A DNA stretch of 64,000 nucleotides from Owenia fusiformis (Eukaryota > Annelida > Polychaeta > Sabellida > Oweniidae): positions 28,837,936-28,901,935 of the forward strand of contig CAIIXF020000006.1 of assembly GCA_903813345.2 (NCBI GenBank), given 5' to 3'. Position 1 is the first letter of the stretch; each line of letters starts with the position of its first letter. The position numbers and the translations under genes were made by a program. The notes beneath the pieces were generated by a model. That model searched no databases and had not been told where the DNA came from. It saw nothing but the letters and a program-made list of their open reading frames with translations. Positions 44,310 through 57,035 of this stretch are shown one piece after another.

Positions 44310-46669
44310 GTTTTTAAGTAATTCTGGGTGTTTGAGTGAGTGGTTCACGACTACGGTATAGAGGGTTGTGGTGTGTACTTGCATGTCTGCGTACAGTGTA
44401 CAAAAATAACACAGGGTTCCTCTAAGAATGGGTTTCTGGCTTTGTCTTCGAGTGTAAAATACGGAATATACATATACTAATGAGGTATTGCTCGCAAAAT
44501 ATGGCGTTAACCAAGATACTATATATGATTCGAGTGAAACACAGACAATATTCTGCCAGAGAAGGTCTGTATTTAACGATGCGCTAGCAGAGGGAAATAC
44601 AGACACTGGACCGTATCCTAACGCTGACGTCAAGTGGAAAGTGCGTGAGAATAAAGATTTATCCCATTCTTAGTAGTGTTATAGGTAAATAACATGCGGG
44701 AATATAATCGATATCTGAAGTTAGGGGTGATATTTATATATTTATCCCACGATTAATATGTTATCTGTACAATAACAGCTATTGATATTTCTGATATTAT
44801 TGAAATCCGTGTGATATTTTCCAGAAAATCGATTATCAAACTCATATGCGTGTGATATCGTTTATCTCACGCATATCCGTGTGATATCAAAGCTGTACAC
44901 TTTGCCCAAATGTGGGATAAAAGTATAATAAAGCTCATAATAATAATAATAATATCACATCTGCATTTCGCGCCACAATATTGTTGGAAATTAGGTCAGA
45001 TAATTTATTCTCTTTTGAGAAAATTGGTCCGTTAATTTATTCTCTTTAAGTTTCATTGGTGTATTGAATTACGATTGTGTATATAATTTGATAAGAAGGC
45101 TGCTAACTAACGATTAAAAAATGGTATTTATGACGAACAATATCATGTTATTTACTTTTAATTGTTAAAATAAAGTGTTTCAAATATTCAATTGATATTC
45201 TAATTTCTAGTTTATATTGTCTGCCAATGTCCTGGAAATTGGATCAGAACATCACAAGGTGATTGTAATCATTGGATAAACCCAATATCACATAATTTCT
45301 CGTGATATCATTTTATCACCTCGTAGATATCAAATATCAACACTCATTCGCTTCGCTCACTCGTGTTGATATTTGCTATCAACTCGGCAATAAAAATGAT
45401 ATCACTCAAAATGATGTGATATTCTGTATTTATCCCATACTTGGACGTGTTACAGGTTATATTGGCCTCGGGATAATCCCAATATCCTGAACCTCATATA
45501 GGATAATCTAGATAATTTAGATAAAATATTCATGTTTTGATTGTAATTATCGTTTGTAATTACTACATTAGGGTTCCCTAACATTCAATGCATATTTAAT
45601 TCTCATAATTATCTTTTAAGTATAGGATAAATCAGTTATTGAATGCTCGATTTTTGATACAGAGTATATCCCTCGGTAAATACAATATATCAACACTCGG
45701 TCCCTACGGTCCCTTGGGTAGATATATAGTATTTCCCTCAGATATATCCTGTATCAAAAACCTCCCATCTAATAACCTCTATATATTCAGCATGCAGAAG
45801 TGTCTCAAGGGAAAAATATTGTAGGAAACGCCCACACATTATTCCTGAAATTCGATTCGATCGCACACACATCATTTTCCGAGTCACAAAAGTGCGAATT
45901 TCTCTTTAACCGGGAATCGCATGATTGAGATATTTGGAGAATTAAATCATCTTTAGACATTGATGGCACGGGACAAGTTTAACAGAGATACAAAGTCTAA
46001 AACCATGTTATAGTATTATCATAAACTTGAAGTGGAAACGGTCGCAAACGGTTCGCCCACCCATCATCCATAAAGTCACGTGACAGACTATACATAGGGT
46101 GTTTTAAGTACAAGATAATAGAGAGATTTCGCAACTCACTTATTTTATTGGTTATGTAATCTCCCTATCAATATCAATTTTTACACTTGTATAGGACTAC
46201 ATGTATGTGCAAAATGTAAATCATTATTGTGAAGACATAATAAAAAAATACTTTTTACAATATTAAAGGTGCAATAATTAGTGCAGAGGAGTCATTCAAC
46301 GATCATGGACCAGTGTCAAAATATATTTAAGTTTGGATATTTCATCAAGACTAACATCTATTTTTATTATCTACAAAGAAACCCCCTAGATAAACATTAT
46401 TTTAGCTGGTATTCCTCTTGAAACATGGTGGATCTTAAAAATATAAAAGTGGAAGTCCCCGTTTTGAAGCTTTGAACTGAATTTACACTTCTTAATGCTG
46501 AAATTGATAATTTATCCATACATTTTAAGAAAATAGGTACGTCAAAGAAGATGTTAAACCAAATGTTGCCTTGATAGCTCAGAAAAAATGAAAAAACTTT
46601 CCTATTTTCTCTACAGTCTTTATTGCCCCTTTAATATTAAATGTATAAGAGAGTTCACAGAAAAGATTG

Positions 46670-46880
46670 GGCCTTAAAGACCCCAAATAATGCTTTTTTG
46701 GTCATTACTTGACCTTTAACAGTTTAAAGGCCTTATTTTCTAATTTGAGGCTAAATTTTGAAGAAAATTGGCTTAAGAATTTCAAAATTTGGACCCACTT
46801 TTTGGTTTTAGGGGCCCAAAAAAATTTTATAGGTTTTTTCTAAGACCTGAAATTTGGGCCCCTTGTTGGTTCCCAGATCC
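46670..46880. repeat. Dispersed repeat (GGGCC/TTTCAAAATTTGG type)
   Basis: A stretch with TTACTTGACCTTT...TTTCAAAATTTGGACCCACTTTTTGGTTTTAGGGG is shared, divergently, with 59440-59575. It is noncoding. Confidence 0.5.
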
Positions 46881-47731
46881 GCCCCTATGATAACAATACG
46901 TATACCTTCCTTCGCTTTTTTCGCTTTCCTTCGCCAGCTGCCCCACCCCCTCATCTTCCAGTGGACTCGAATTTGCCTCAGATATTGGGACCACAGACAT
47001 GGGAACAAGAGTTCATCCCCCACCCACTCACTAGATCTACTGTAGATCTAGTATATTATTACTTGGAATAAAATCAGTTTAGTATTCCCAGATTATTACA
47101 AAAACATTAGCGGTACTGACTGGGGTGATTTAAATCTTCCTGGGCCTGTGATTGGGACACCCTGTATTCAATGGATACAAGGGCATACAAGATTACATAG
47201 CATTATGTTACAGTTCTGCCATCTTTATACCAGCCCCAAAACCTAAATTACATTTACAGATGTTTGACATTTGACAAGTTCGTATTTAAAGTGCTGCCAT
47301 CTTTCTTATTTAGTTCCCGGGATTTGTTCGTGGTGCAAGCGGCAATTTGTCACGATTGCAAAGGAAAGGTGAAAATAATTTTTATAATTTTGATCAGTTT
47401 ACTATTGAACTAGTAGACTTTTGCTTCATTTATCATACTCAAAAGTCTTATAAGTATGTATATATAACTTTGGTGTATTCAGTTTACCAATTCTGCCTCC
47501 ATATGAAACCGTTTCATCAGGAAATGTTATGCTAAAATATGTGGGTGATAATAGAGTCAGTACGTCTATTTCCAAACACCCCCATCAAAAAATGTAGTTA
47601 GCTTGGCTGTACTGCACATCTATGCTATGATTCTATATATATTATGTGTAATATCCACTGTAGAATGCATTTGCAGAAAAAATTACGAAAAATTGTAAAA
47701 AATATCTGGGTTATTCCATTTTTACTACAAT

Positions 47732-49022
47732 CAGAGGTGGCGTTAACGCAATTTTTTACGTTTTTTACTCACATTTTTGCAACTCTGACGCAAATATTCA
47801 TTGTCTACCGAGTCTTTCTGACGCACGTTTGTTTCACATGCAAAATCCCCGCTTGGTACTTGGTTAAATTGATCCCTATACGTGAAAATACGTGATTGAT
47901 CAAATTTATAATTTTGCTAATTCCGGAAATCTAACATTTCGTTCAGCGCAATCGAGCCTCCTTCCTACCGATCATTTTCTCATTTCGGTATTTCATATAC
48001 TTTTTAAAGCCCTGTGATTCAGATTCAATGATAAACTTGAAAACATTGATCGATCCCTCGATTTGTTTATCTCGTGCTTGCTAGGGGGCGTATCAAAAAT
48101 GCAATAAAACAAACATAACATTGAACAATAATTTATTAATTTCATACTCCCTTCTAAGGATTTTAGTGATCGTATATTTATCTAAATTACCGCATAAAAT
48201 CTTCCCTTGAATGTTCACACGCTAGATTTACGAACCTTTAGTTTCCTTAGCTTCGCAAGTTCGCAAAATTCCTTCGCTAAGTTAGCAAGTTTCCTTGAGC
48301 CGTCCCCTTCATCAGCATGCGCAGATGTAATGCGCAGTAGGTTTATCAATGGTGCTCACAGTGACCGATCTATCGTAAGTTTTCACCAAGTATTTTCAAT
48401 TAACTCCCTCAAGTTAAGATCTTCGATTCACTAGATCTGAAGCTGATCCTATGAAGATAGATAATGGGCACATGAAAATCCAGTCGATCGCACATTAAGG
48501 GGGGTAATGATGATAAATTAGGTATGAAAACAAATCTACTTTCGGTTTCATTTGATCAGCTATAACTACAAGATTCTACCGTATTCAATTTAAATGATGC
48601 CCAGTATTGTGGTCGGACTTATATTGCCGTTTTAGACTTTGGAATGATTGCAAAAATGTTGAATTTCAACATGAAACGCTTTGACCCCAATTTGTGTAAC
48701 TCCACACAGGGAGAAACTCCTCTCCCACTCCATTCACACCCATGACTCGCTGGACCAGATAATCAGATGATTAATAGTGACATTTTTCTTGCAATTGCCT
48801 AATTAATTAATTGTTAGTTGTTAATGTGCTATAAGAGTACAATAAAAGGTATGCACAAAATCAAAAAATAGATTTTGTATGTGGTTTCTACATTTTGTAT
48901 GCATTTTTACTCAAGAAAAACACTTTTATAGCTTTGACTCAACTTTTTTTCTTGTGACTCACTTTTTTGAAACTACCTGAGTCATGATGACTCACAAAAA
49001 TATATGCCTACCGCCACCGCTG
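47732..49022. mobile_element. Candidate hAT-like element, about 1.3 kb, ends only
   Basis: The left end CAGAGGTGGCGTTA and the reverse complement of the right end CAGCGGTGGCGGTA form a 14-bp near-inverted repeat of the CAG-GGTGGC type used by hAT elements. The target duplication is not clean (only TACAA is shared). No transposase domain was seen inside. Confidence 0.35.
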
Positions 49023-49035
49023 TACAAGGTATTTT

Positions 49036-49370
49036 AGGGGGGTAATTCCGAACAGGAGTTTTTTTGGGGGGTAAATCCGAACACTTGCATGTGGGTAATT
49101 CCAAACACTTAACTTAAACTTAATTGTTTTAATTATTAGATTGATGGTATATCATTATATGATACCCTTAACTTAAGATACTGGATCCTGTCACCCCTGC
49201 ATATCAAGAAACCCAAATTTAAATCATTTATTACTGACATCTATTTATTTAAACGCACAGAGTTTGTGGGGGTAATTCCAAACACTAGCATGGGGGTAAT
49301 TCCGAACACCTAAATCATCATAATTGATTATTTTATTGTAAGATTGTTGGTATACATCATTATATTGTAT
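49036..49370. repeat. Duplicated 'GGGGGTAATTCCGAACAC' segment
   Basis: Two related blocks (49036-49160 and 49268-49370) each start with one or two GGGTAATTCC(G/A)AACAC units and continue with TTATT...TAGATTG(T/A)TGGTAT-ATCATTATAT. It is noncoding. Confidence 0.6.
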
Positions 49371-49581
49371 CTTTCAGGCTATAAATATTATATAGAGGTA
49401 GTAGAGGTACTATTATTCAATTCAATGATCTGCTTGCCATTATTTGGAACCCGTTCGTGTTTACCCCCCTGTTTGGATTTGGACGTATTGACTCTAGACT
49501 GCCTAACATCATGTTATAATATGAAAATTGAAGTCTGGTCACGCAACTATCCTAGATTATCAAGACAACGGAAGCTAATTA

Positions 49582-50705
49582 TGGGGGGGAGTGCGATACC
49601 ATCGCACACCCTCCTGCCTACGCCTATGACATTGTAAGACGTAACAATTTACACTTCAGTGGACGTTTCGTCGAAAATTGGGATAACTTAAATTATGATT
49701 AATAATCAAAATCTGACACGTACATTGCATCATGTAAATTAACACACGTCACCTCTCTGCTAAATTAACGATAGCTATTTACAGATTTAAACCAACAATT
49801 CATGTACCAACATACATGTATGAACCATGGGCTTTCAACTAGAGTGAAAGCCCATGTATGAACTATTGAAAATAGAGTAAGATTGATTTGTCATGTTTTT
49901 CAAATTGTCTTACAATGTCATAGGCGTAGCCAGGAGGGGGTTCGATGGTGCGATCGCACCCCCCCCCCCCATTACCAATGAAAATATGACCATGATGATA
50001 GTGGAAGAAAAGAGCCTTAAAATGCTTTTTATTTGAAGCTTCTAGCTCAGTTTTGAAGGAAGTTACATACATTTTTGTAAATTCAAAACAAATCTTACAC
50101 ATTTTCTAATGATCTAATTATGTTATATATTCGTATTTTTAGTTTTTTGGGTACCCGGTATTTTCGACCGGGTACCGGGTACCAAGTTTGAACCCAGCAT
50201 GGAGGATTTACTACCCGGTAGTGTTGTCGCGATTAATCGATACATCGCGATATTCATCGCCAAAGCTGATTCTGGCGATGCATCGATGTCTGAAACAAAA
50301 CATCGATGTTTTTAAAAAAAAAATTTTTGCTAAAAATCACCCGTTCTTATCTTATTTTGACGCAAATCGCTTACCTTTCTCATGTCTTATTTCATTTTCC
50401 AATGTTTTCTGATATTCTTTCGCTTTAAAACTGTTTTAGCTAGTCGAAATGAACCATTAATCTAAAAAAATTACTTTACTTTCATTTCACCCTTACTAGA
50501 AGTTCCCGGATGTACCGGATGTTCGGTATTTTAGTGCATTATCGTTCGGTATTTCAGTGCACTTTTCTCGGACTTTTTCGCGATGTACATCGCGATGTGC
50601 ATCGATGTTTACTACTGAAAATTGTCGATGCATCGATGTACGATTATGGCACATCGCGACAACACTACTACCCGGTACCCAGTTTTTTCTACAAACCCTA
50701 TCCTC
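49582..50705. mobile_element. Second copy of the 'CCGGGTACC'/palindrome complex, carrying a hAT MITE
   Basis: An inverted pair (CCTACGCCTATGACATTGTAAGAC and GTCTTACAATGTCATAGGCGTAGCC) bounds the left half. A C-rich MITE-family stretch (49917-50125) follows, then GGTACCAAGTTTGAACCCAGCATGGAGGATTTACTACCCGG and the far end CTACCCGGTACCC...ACAAACCCTATC. The last part is split by the element at 50219-50667. The order matches 41826-42480. Confidence 0.7.
50219..50667. mobile_element. hAT-type MITE with exact 8-bp target duplication
   Basis: The ends are TAGTGTTGTCGCGAT and its inverse ATCGCGACAACACTA. They are flanked by identical 8-mers CTACCCGG (50211-50218 and 50668-50675). An 8-bp duplication is the hAT signature. 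The inside is rich in CATCGATG/GCGATGCATCGATG palindromes. The host repeat reads through correctly if the element and one 8-mer are removed. Confidence 0.9.
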
Positions 50706-51339
50706 TTGATATTTTTCGAAATTTGGTTGATGATATTCAGACTATAATTGTCCTATGTAAATATTGGTGTTCAAACACATTTGTTTACATGTAAATTGTA
50801 ATTCAAAATGGCAGTAAATTAATTTGCATATTTGTAAGTTCCTCTAGCTTTATCTCCACAAGACAATCTGCTATGTCACTTCTAATGGCATTTAATTAAA
50901 CCTACTATACTACTTAATTGAATTTCATAATATCTATTTGATTGAAGTAATGCTTCCTCTAACTGATAATTTTGTGCAAAAAAATTCACTGCAATTTCCA
51001 CACAGCAGAACATGAGGATAGCGGACTGAGTACTAACTCAGTCTGTTGGATACATACTACCCCTACCCCCATAAATGTGGGCCAGATTTGCGTTTTTTCT
51101 TATTCGAGACATTCTAGATTGCAAAACTTTCTTAATGTTTAAAGGGCACACATTTCTTTTGACTTTCATAATTTTTTCATATTTTGGTGGTTTTTGCTGC
51201 ATTCCTCAATTGAGTCACATTCCTTAATTGAGTTACTTTTCAAATAGCACAAGCCCAGACTAATGTATAGATTACCATTCATCAAGGGATGGTGGTATTC
51301 ATTTGTCCAAAAAGTTATTTGCGAACAGAAAAAAGATTT

Positions 51340-51875
51340 ATTCCACCAAAACTATCTAACAAGTTGAAAAAAGGTCTTTTTTTCATCTTAATTCAAATTG
51401 ATGAATTTTTTTTCTTCAAAATCATCTGCAAGTCATTAGAAGTTCAAATATGACTTTAGATTTGAGCTTTGACCTTCATTGACCTTCTCAAGGTCAAAAA
51501 AGGTCAAAAAGGTATTTTTTCAACTTGCTTCAAATTGACCAATTTATTTTTCAAAATCATCTACTAGTTCTCAAAAGTTCAAACCCAACTATAGAATTGA
51601 CCTTCAATGACATTCTCAAGTTCAAAAATATATTTGACCTTAAATGACCTTTTCAGGGTAAAAAGGTCTTTTTTCAACTTGCTTCAAATTGACCAATTTT
51701 TTTTCAAAATCATCTACAAGTTCTTAGAAGTTCAAATCTGACTTAAGATTTCACCTTCAATGACATTCTCAGTGTCAAAAAGGGTATCTTTTTAACTTGC
51801 TTCAAATTGACCAATTTTTTTAAAAATCATCTACAAGTTCTCAGGAATTCAAATCTGACTTAAGATTGAACTAAC
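51340..51875. repeat. Tandem repeat, about 120-bp unit, four copies
   Basis: Units contain CTTCAAATTGACCAATTTTTTTTCAAAATCATCTACAAGTTCTCAGAAGTTCAAATCTGACTTAAGATT and GACCTTCAATGACATTCTCAAGGTCAAAAAGG. They lie about 400 bases upstream of the MFSD4-like gene. Confidence 0.85.
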
Positions 51876-52291
51876 AATATTAGGTGGTGACATTTTGTCA
51901 TGTCAATGCCTTGTAAATATATGTCAAGATATGTTTCTATTTTAGGTTTGTTGGCACTGAACTTGTGATCCAGACATAAGAGCTAACAATTGATGCTTCC
52001 AAGTGCAACATACAGTAATAGTATATTGCCTCATATGACATCACAATATGTTCACAGGGCAAAGTCTGGTGATAAAGTGAGAAACTCATACATTAAAACA
52101 ATGAATGAATAAACAATAGTTAATCTACATGTATATACTTGTAGTATGATACATGTGATATGTGTAGTAGCACATGCTGTATCATTTGAACTTTAGGTAG
52201 AACCATACTGAACAGGAAGTTACCTATCTCAAATAGTTTGTTATACACACACATTACATTGATAGAATAGTACAGTAAATTGAACATTTAA

Positions 52292-54845
52292 ATGATGTCT
52301 CCAAATATCATCAAAGAAGCTTGCAAAGAACAAACTGATGATACCATGGAAGCGAATAGAGAAGCAACAAACTGTACCCAACTTCTCGGCAACAGTCGTC
52401 ATAGTGATACAGAAGATGTTACTAGCAAGGACATTGCTACCATGAAAGATTCCCCAGATGTTGATGTGATCAGAGAACCACATACAAGTACAACATTCAA
52501 GTGGATCAAAACAATATGTCTATATTTGGGCTTTGTTGGTTTGGTAAGTTTTTTTATGATGTCTCTAATTGATGTCCTAACAAGGTGTACTGGAAATTAA
52601 ATTTCTTGTGATTTGATTAGAAACAATAGGTTAATTTCTTGAACATTGAAGAAAACATCTGATGTAATGTTGCAATAGTGGTATAGTTTTTAAAACAGAA
52701 TTGGAGCAGTGTAAAATCTTTTCCTTAATATACTGTATGTAAAAAACACTTTTCCACTTTCCAAATGGATAAATCACCATATTTGTCTATGTTTATCCTT
52801 GTGGATGAGAGTTGCAGTCATATTTTAGAGAATTTATTTCAAATACTCTGTACTTATTTTCAGGGCCTAATAGAGACTCTTATTGGACCAACACTATTGG
52901 ATCTGAAGGAGCAAGTCGGAGTTGATACAGCACAAATCTCCATCCTCTTCACAACACATTCGGCTGGATACATGTTGGGCTCTATCATAGGAGGATATCT
53001 CATAGATAGGTTCAACCAGTCACTGATCATCGCATTCGCCCTATTTCTAGGAGGCGTATTTGCAGTTGTTTCTCCATGGTTTTATAACTTTGGATTGGTG
53101 GCCCTGTTCCTTGGATTCCTGGGTGTCACCAGTGGTATGTTAGACACATGTGAGTGCTACCACTTTCTGATATATTTGAATCTAATAAATATTTAATTCA
53201 GTCATATTGCATTGCAGTATTATATTTGGATTGTTTCAGATAAATTTCATTAAGTTACAAAGCATTGATATATATTTACTACTACTGTAATTCATAGTCC
53301 CTGAGTTTCACTGTATACAAAATTTAGTGGGGGTCCTAGGCTGAACCCTCAGATATCAATATATTCCTATACCAATTTGTCAAATTTCCCAGGGATTGTT
53401 GTATGTTTTCTTGTATCTCAAAAAGATTATTGTATGCTTATTTGGGGAACAGCAACTAAAGCTTTATTATCCTGAAAGTCCTGAAAGCACAACAATATTC
53501 TTATACTAATTTATCATATACAGAAGTACCAGCCAGAACAACGGATCACAGTGTAAATGTTGGCATTTTTGAATTCAGTTTCTCAGATGCCCAAAATATT
53601 TCCTTAAAGCATTAATTACTGACTGTTGTAATCAAAAAATGCTTTTCGTGCTATCTTCAAGTCACCCTGATTTTTGTAACATTCGAGACATGTACAGTGT
53701 ACTGGATTAGAATAAATACATACTTTTTCTCTCCAGGTGGAAATGTGATACTAATGCTGATTTGGGGAATAAAAAGTGATCCATTCTTCCAATTTCTCCA
53801 TTTTGCCTTCGGTGTTGGTGCAACAATAACTCCACTAATTGCCCAGCCATTTATATCCAAAGAAATCATAGGGACTGCACAAATGCATTCCAACTTGTCA
53901 GATATAGAATCAACATTAAACCCATATGGATCAGTCAATTCAACTGGCTTTGGAAATAGTACATCTGAAGTTTCACTCAATTCAGCATACTTTAATGGAA
54001 ATGGTACCTCTGGAGATGTACATATAGTTGGGAGGACTGAATCTAAAGTGCAATATATCTATCTTATTGTTGGATTATATAACGCCACCTTTGGGATCTG
54101 TTTTTTCGTTATTACTGCATTTGGTAAGAGGACCATACGTGCATTGAAATATGAAAGTGATGAAGACCACGAGGAAACTTATGGAACAATGACATTGAAG
54201 TATAAAATTCAAATGCTTATATTTTTATTTATGATATATTTTCTATACTGTGGGATGGAGGTCAGCGCTGGTGGACTTGTGATGGCATTTTCTAAAGAGG
54301 GTCTTGGTTGGCCTAAAGAGCTGGGGCCTATGCTTACATCAACATTCTGGGGTGCCTTCATGGTATCTAGACTTGCAGGAGTATTTCTAACCAAGATATT
54401 ATCTCTAACTCAAATGATTGCAGTTGATATGCTTATTGCCTTGATTTCATTTCTCGTCATGGCGATTTTTGTAAATAGTCATTATATTGTGCTATGGATT
54501 ACTATGGCTACTGCTGGTATTGGCATGGGAAGTGTGTTTGCTTCTGTGATGTCATGGTACCAGCGTAATGTTATGCCGGTGACTGGGTATGTAGCTGGAT
54601 TATCCCTGGTATCAGCCTCTATCAGTGGAACAACAGTCCCTCTCCTCACTGGGTTCATCATGAACAAGGTCAACTACATGGGTTTTCCATATATGCTTTT
54701 AGCATTACAATTTGGACTAACCATCATCGCAGGGTCAATTTATTTGTCAGTAAGGATGCATAAAAAGGCTTGCGCCAAGGAAAATGGTAAAAGGGACCCT
54801 GTTGAGGAGGTTGAAATGATGATGGCTGACAAAAAGCAGACTTGA
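52292..54845 (+). CDS. MFSD4/NaGLT1-like major facilitator (sodium-dependent glucose transporter 1 family), complete, 548 residues
   Basis: It is a 12-segment plasma-membrane carrier. Family members transport glucose or related solutes, and the substrate here is inferred from the family only. Exons: 52292-52543, 52864-53149 and 53737-54845 (intron phases 0 and 1). Exon 2 uses the donor GACACAT|GTGAGT. An earlier GT (53135) would keep frame but delete the conserved GMLDT. Features in order: an acidic N-tail of about 70 residues, segment 1 (CLYLGFVGL-GLIETLIGPTLLDL), the MFS loop motif GGYLIDRF, GMLDTCGNVILMLIWG, FLHFAFGVGATITPLIAQPF, an extracellular loop with several N-glycosylation sequons (NLS, NST, NGT) and segments 7-12. 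The third exon holds two thirds of the protein. The tail ends in acidic and Lys residues. The first AATAAA downstream is inside a MITE. Confidence 0.92.
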
Positions 54846-55145
54846 TTATTTATGGCTAAGGAAAGAAACGTCTTAAAATGTCAGTGTGGAAATAATATGA
54901 ATTTGACGATGATATTATTGCGGTGTTAATACATGTACCATTGTGGTGTTGACATCAATTAGGTGGTGTTGATAGACATGATAGAGTGGTGGACATTACA
55001 TCAGTATGGTGAATTGGTGATGATAAAGATATTGTTAAATTATAGTTATTTCAAGAGCATCAAAAGCTGCGATAGAAGTGAAACAGGAACATACTTTGTC
55101 TTATGATAAATCAGAGTCCCTCTTGATTATTAGATAAAGAGGATT

Positions 55146-55412
55146 ATAGGCATAGCCAGGAGGGGGTGCAAGGGTGCCCCCCCCCCCCATAACCAATAAA
55201 AATAGATTATTAGATAGAAGAAAAGAGCTTTAAAATGCTTTTTATTTTAAGCTTCTAGCTCAATTTTGAAGAAAGTTGCATCCGTTTTTGTAAAATTCAA
55301 AACATATCTTCAATTTTTGGGGTTTCTTATGCCACGATTGCACCTCCCTGACTGAAAATCTGATTTTCTTGGCGATCACACCCCCCCTCACTGAAAGCTG
55401 GCTACGCCCCTG
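55146..55412. mobile_element. Most complete 'TAGCCAGGAGGGG' MITE
   Basis: The left end GGCATAGCCAGGAGGGGGTGC and right end GAAAGCTGGCTACGCCCCTGA are inverted repeats (GGGGCGTAGCCAG). Internal features are a C run, ACCAATAAAAATA, AAAGAGCTTTAAAATGC and CTAGCTCAATTTTGAAG. The element lies 300 bases after the MFSD4-like stop and contains the first downstream AATAAA (55195-55200). Confidence 0.85.
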
Positions 55413-55419
55413 AGGATCT

Positions 55420-56360
55420 CTGATAAATCACAATGACTTTGTCACATTTTGAGGATTCATAATAAAAGCCTTGTTCCATTGATCATTGGAGTAAATTTTA
55501 TTGCAAATCATTGTACACATTCAAGGAGGACTAAGTCCCAGAATGCAATCTCAATATTATTTTGTTTCGTTAGGTACACATATTAAGCCTGGGAAGTAAA
55601 CAAATTGACCTTTTGCGATCAGAATTCAAGTGTTTTGTTTATTTTCATGTATTTCGTCTTATTGGTATGAAGTCATATAAAAATGATATTAGACATGATG
55701 GACAGATGAAATGGCGGACACATGGCAGTTTTGGAAACTATGGGTTTGATTTTTACCAGATATGTCGATTTGACTAGATCATGAGTAAATATCCTTATAT
55801 GTGTGAAGTTTTGGTGAAATTCATACTAAACATCGATGCCTATAATATAAGCGCCCCCCATTTTTTCAAAATTATCTAAATCTTGTCAGTAAGACCTTAA
55901 ACTTGACATGTACTTAATAGAATGAATATTGACCTAGTCAAATCAAATATTTTCTTGAAAAATAAATCAATCAAGTACGAAATACAGAAAATAATCCCTC
56001 AAAATCAAAAAGCCCAGCAGTGTGGCCTGATTGTGACGTCACTAAAAATTGGATCCATCCGGTGATCACAAATCATCGAATAAGCTTGATATTCAAGATA
56101 TGTTATGCTGATTATGAATTTTTATTGTTGGAAAATATTCTGGGAGCTATGCGTCCTTGGTTTACATTGTAGTTATATTTTCCTCAAGTAATTTATTTAA
56201 AGTTATTTTAAGAAATTGTATATAATGTCGCAATAATTCTTACATTGTATTTAAGATTAAGGGTATTTCTTATTACTTTATCTTTAATACAAACCTCCAA
56301 GTTATTTTCACATAAACCTCTATAGCAGATTAAAAACAATTACCCAAATAAGTGTTCATA
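55420..56360. other. No recognised gene
   Basis: This is AT-rich, unique-looking sequence with one AATAAA at 55461-55466 that could end the MFSD4-like transcript. TCAAGGAGGACTAAGTCCCAGAATGCAAT near 55523 is a fragment of the element at 61633-61762. Confidence 0.4.
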
Positions 56361-56364
56361 TTGA

Positions 56365-57035
56365 GAGGTGTTCATACTAGAAAGCTGTTTGGATATGCAG
56401 GTTTTACTGTATGTCATTTGAAATATACTTGCAAATATAGGTTTTACTGTATGTCATTAGAAATATACTTGCAGATGCAAGTTTAACTGTATGTCATTAG
56501 AAATACACTTGCAGATGCAGGTTTAATTATATGTCATTAGAAATATACTTGCAGATGCAGGTTTCATTGTATGTCATTAGAAATATACTCGCTAATGCAG
56601 GTTTCATTGTATGTCATTTAAAATATACTTGCTAATGCAGGTTTTACCGTATGTCATTAGAAATATACTTGCTAATGCAGGTTTTACAGTATGTCAATAG
56701 AAATATACTTGCAGATGCAGGTTTTACTGTATGTCATTAGAAATATACTTGCAGATGCAGGTTTCATTGTATGTCATTTAAAATATACTTGCTAATGCAG
56801 GTTTTACCGTATGTCATTAGAAATATACTTGCTAATGCAGGTTTTACAGTATGTCAATAGAAATATACTTGCAGATGCAGGTTTTACTGTATGTCATTAG
56901 AAATATACTTGCAGATGCAGGTTTCATTGTATGTCATTTAAAATATACTTGCTAATGCAGGTTTTACCGTATGTCATTAGAAATATACTTGCAGATGCAG
57001 GTTTAACTGTATGCCATTAGAAATATACTTGCCAG
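56365..57035. repeat. 40-bp minisatellite with a 160-bp higher-order period
   Basis: Monomers read GTTTTACTGTATGTCATTAGAAATATACTTGCAGATGCAG with small variants. From 56601 a four-monomer block (GTTTCATT.. / GTTTTACCG.. / GTTTTACAG..CAATAG / GTTTTACTG..) repeats at 56761 and 56921. This shows that the array grew by duplicating 160-bp blocks. Confidence 0.95.

Larger units (their letters stand above)
43187..46101. mobile_element. 2.9-kb element bounded by 52-bp terminal inverted repeats
   Basis: The left end ACACCCTATGTATAGTCTGT...GATGGGTGGGCGAACC is matched in reverse at the right (GGTTCGCCCACCCATCATCC...ACAGACTATACATAGGGTGT). A further internal inverted pair (TTATCCCGTTCCCGGACTATAGTCC at 43240 and its inverse at 44250) follows. 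The interior holds a foldback element (43287-43740), a tRNA T-arm-like motif (44276-44309), an (AAT)n tract near 44937 and palindromic ATATCAC/GTGATAT-rich DNA at 44.7-45.8 kb. No transposase was seen. Confidence 0.75.
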
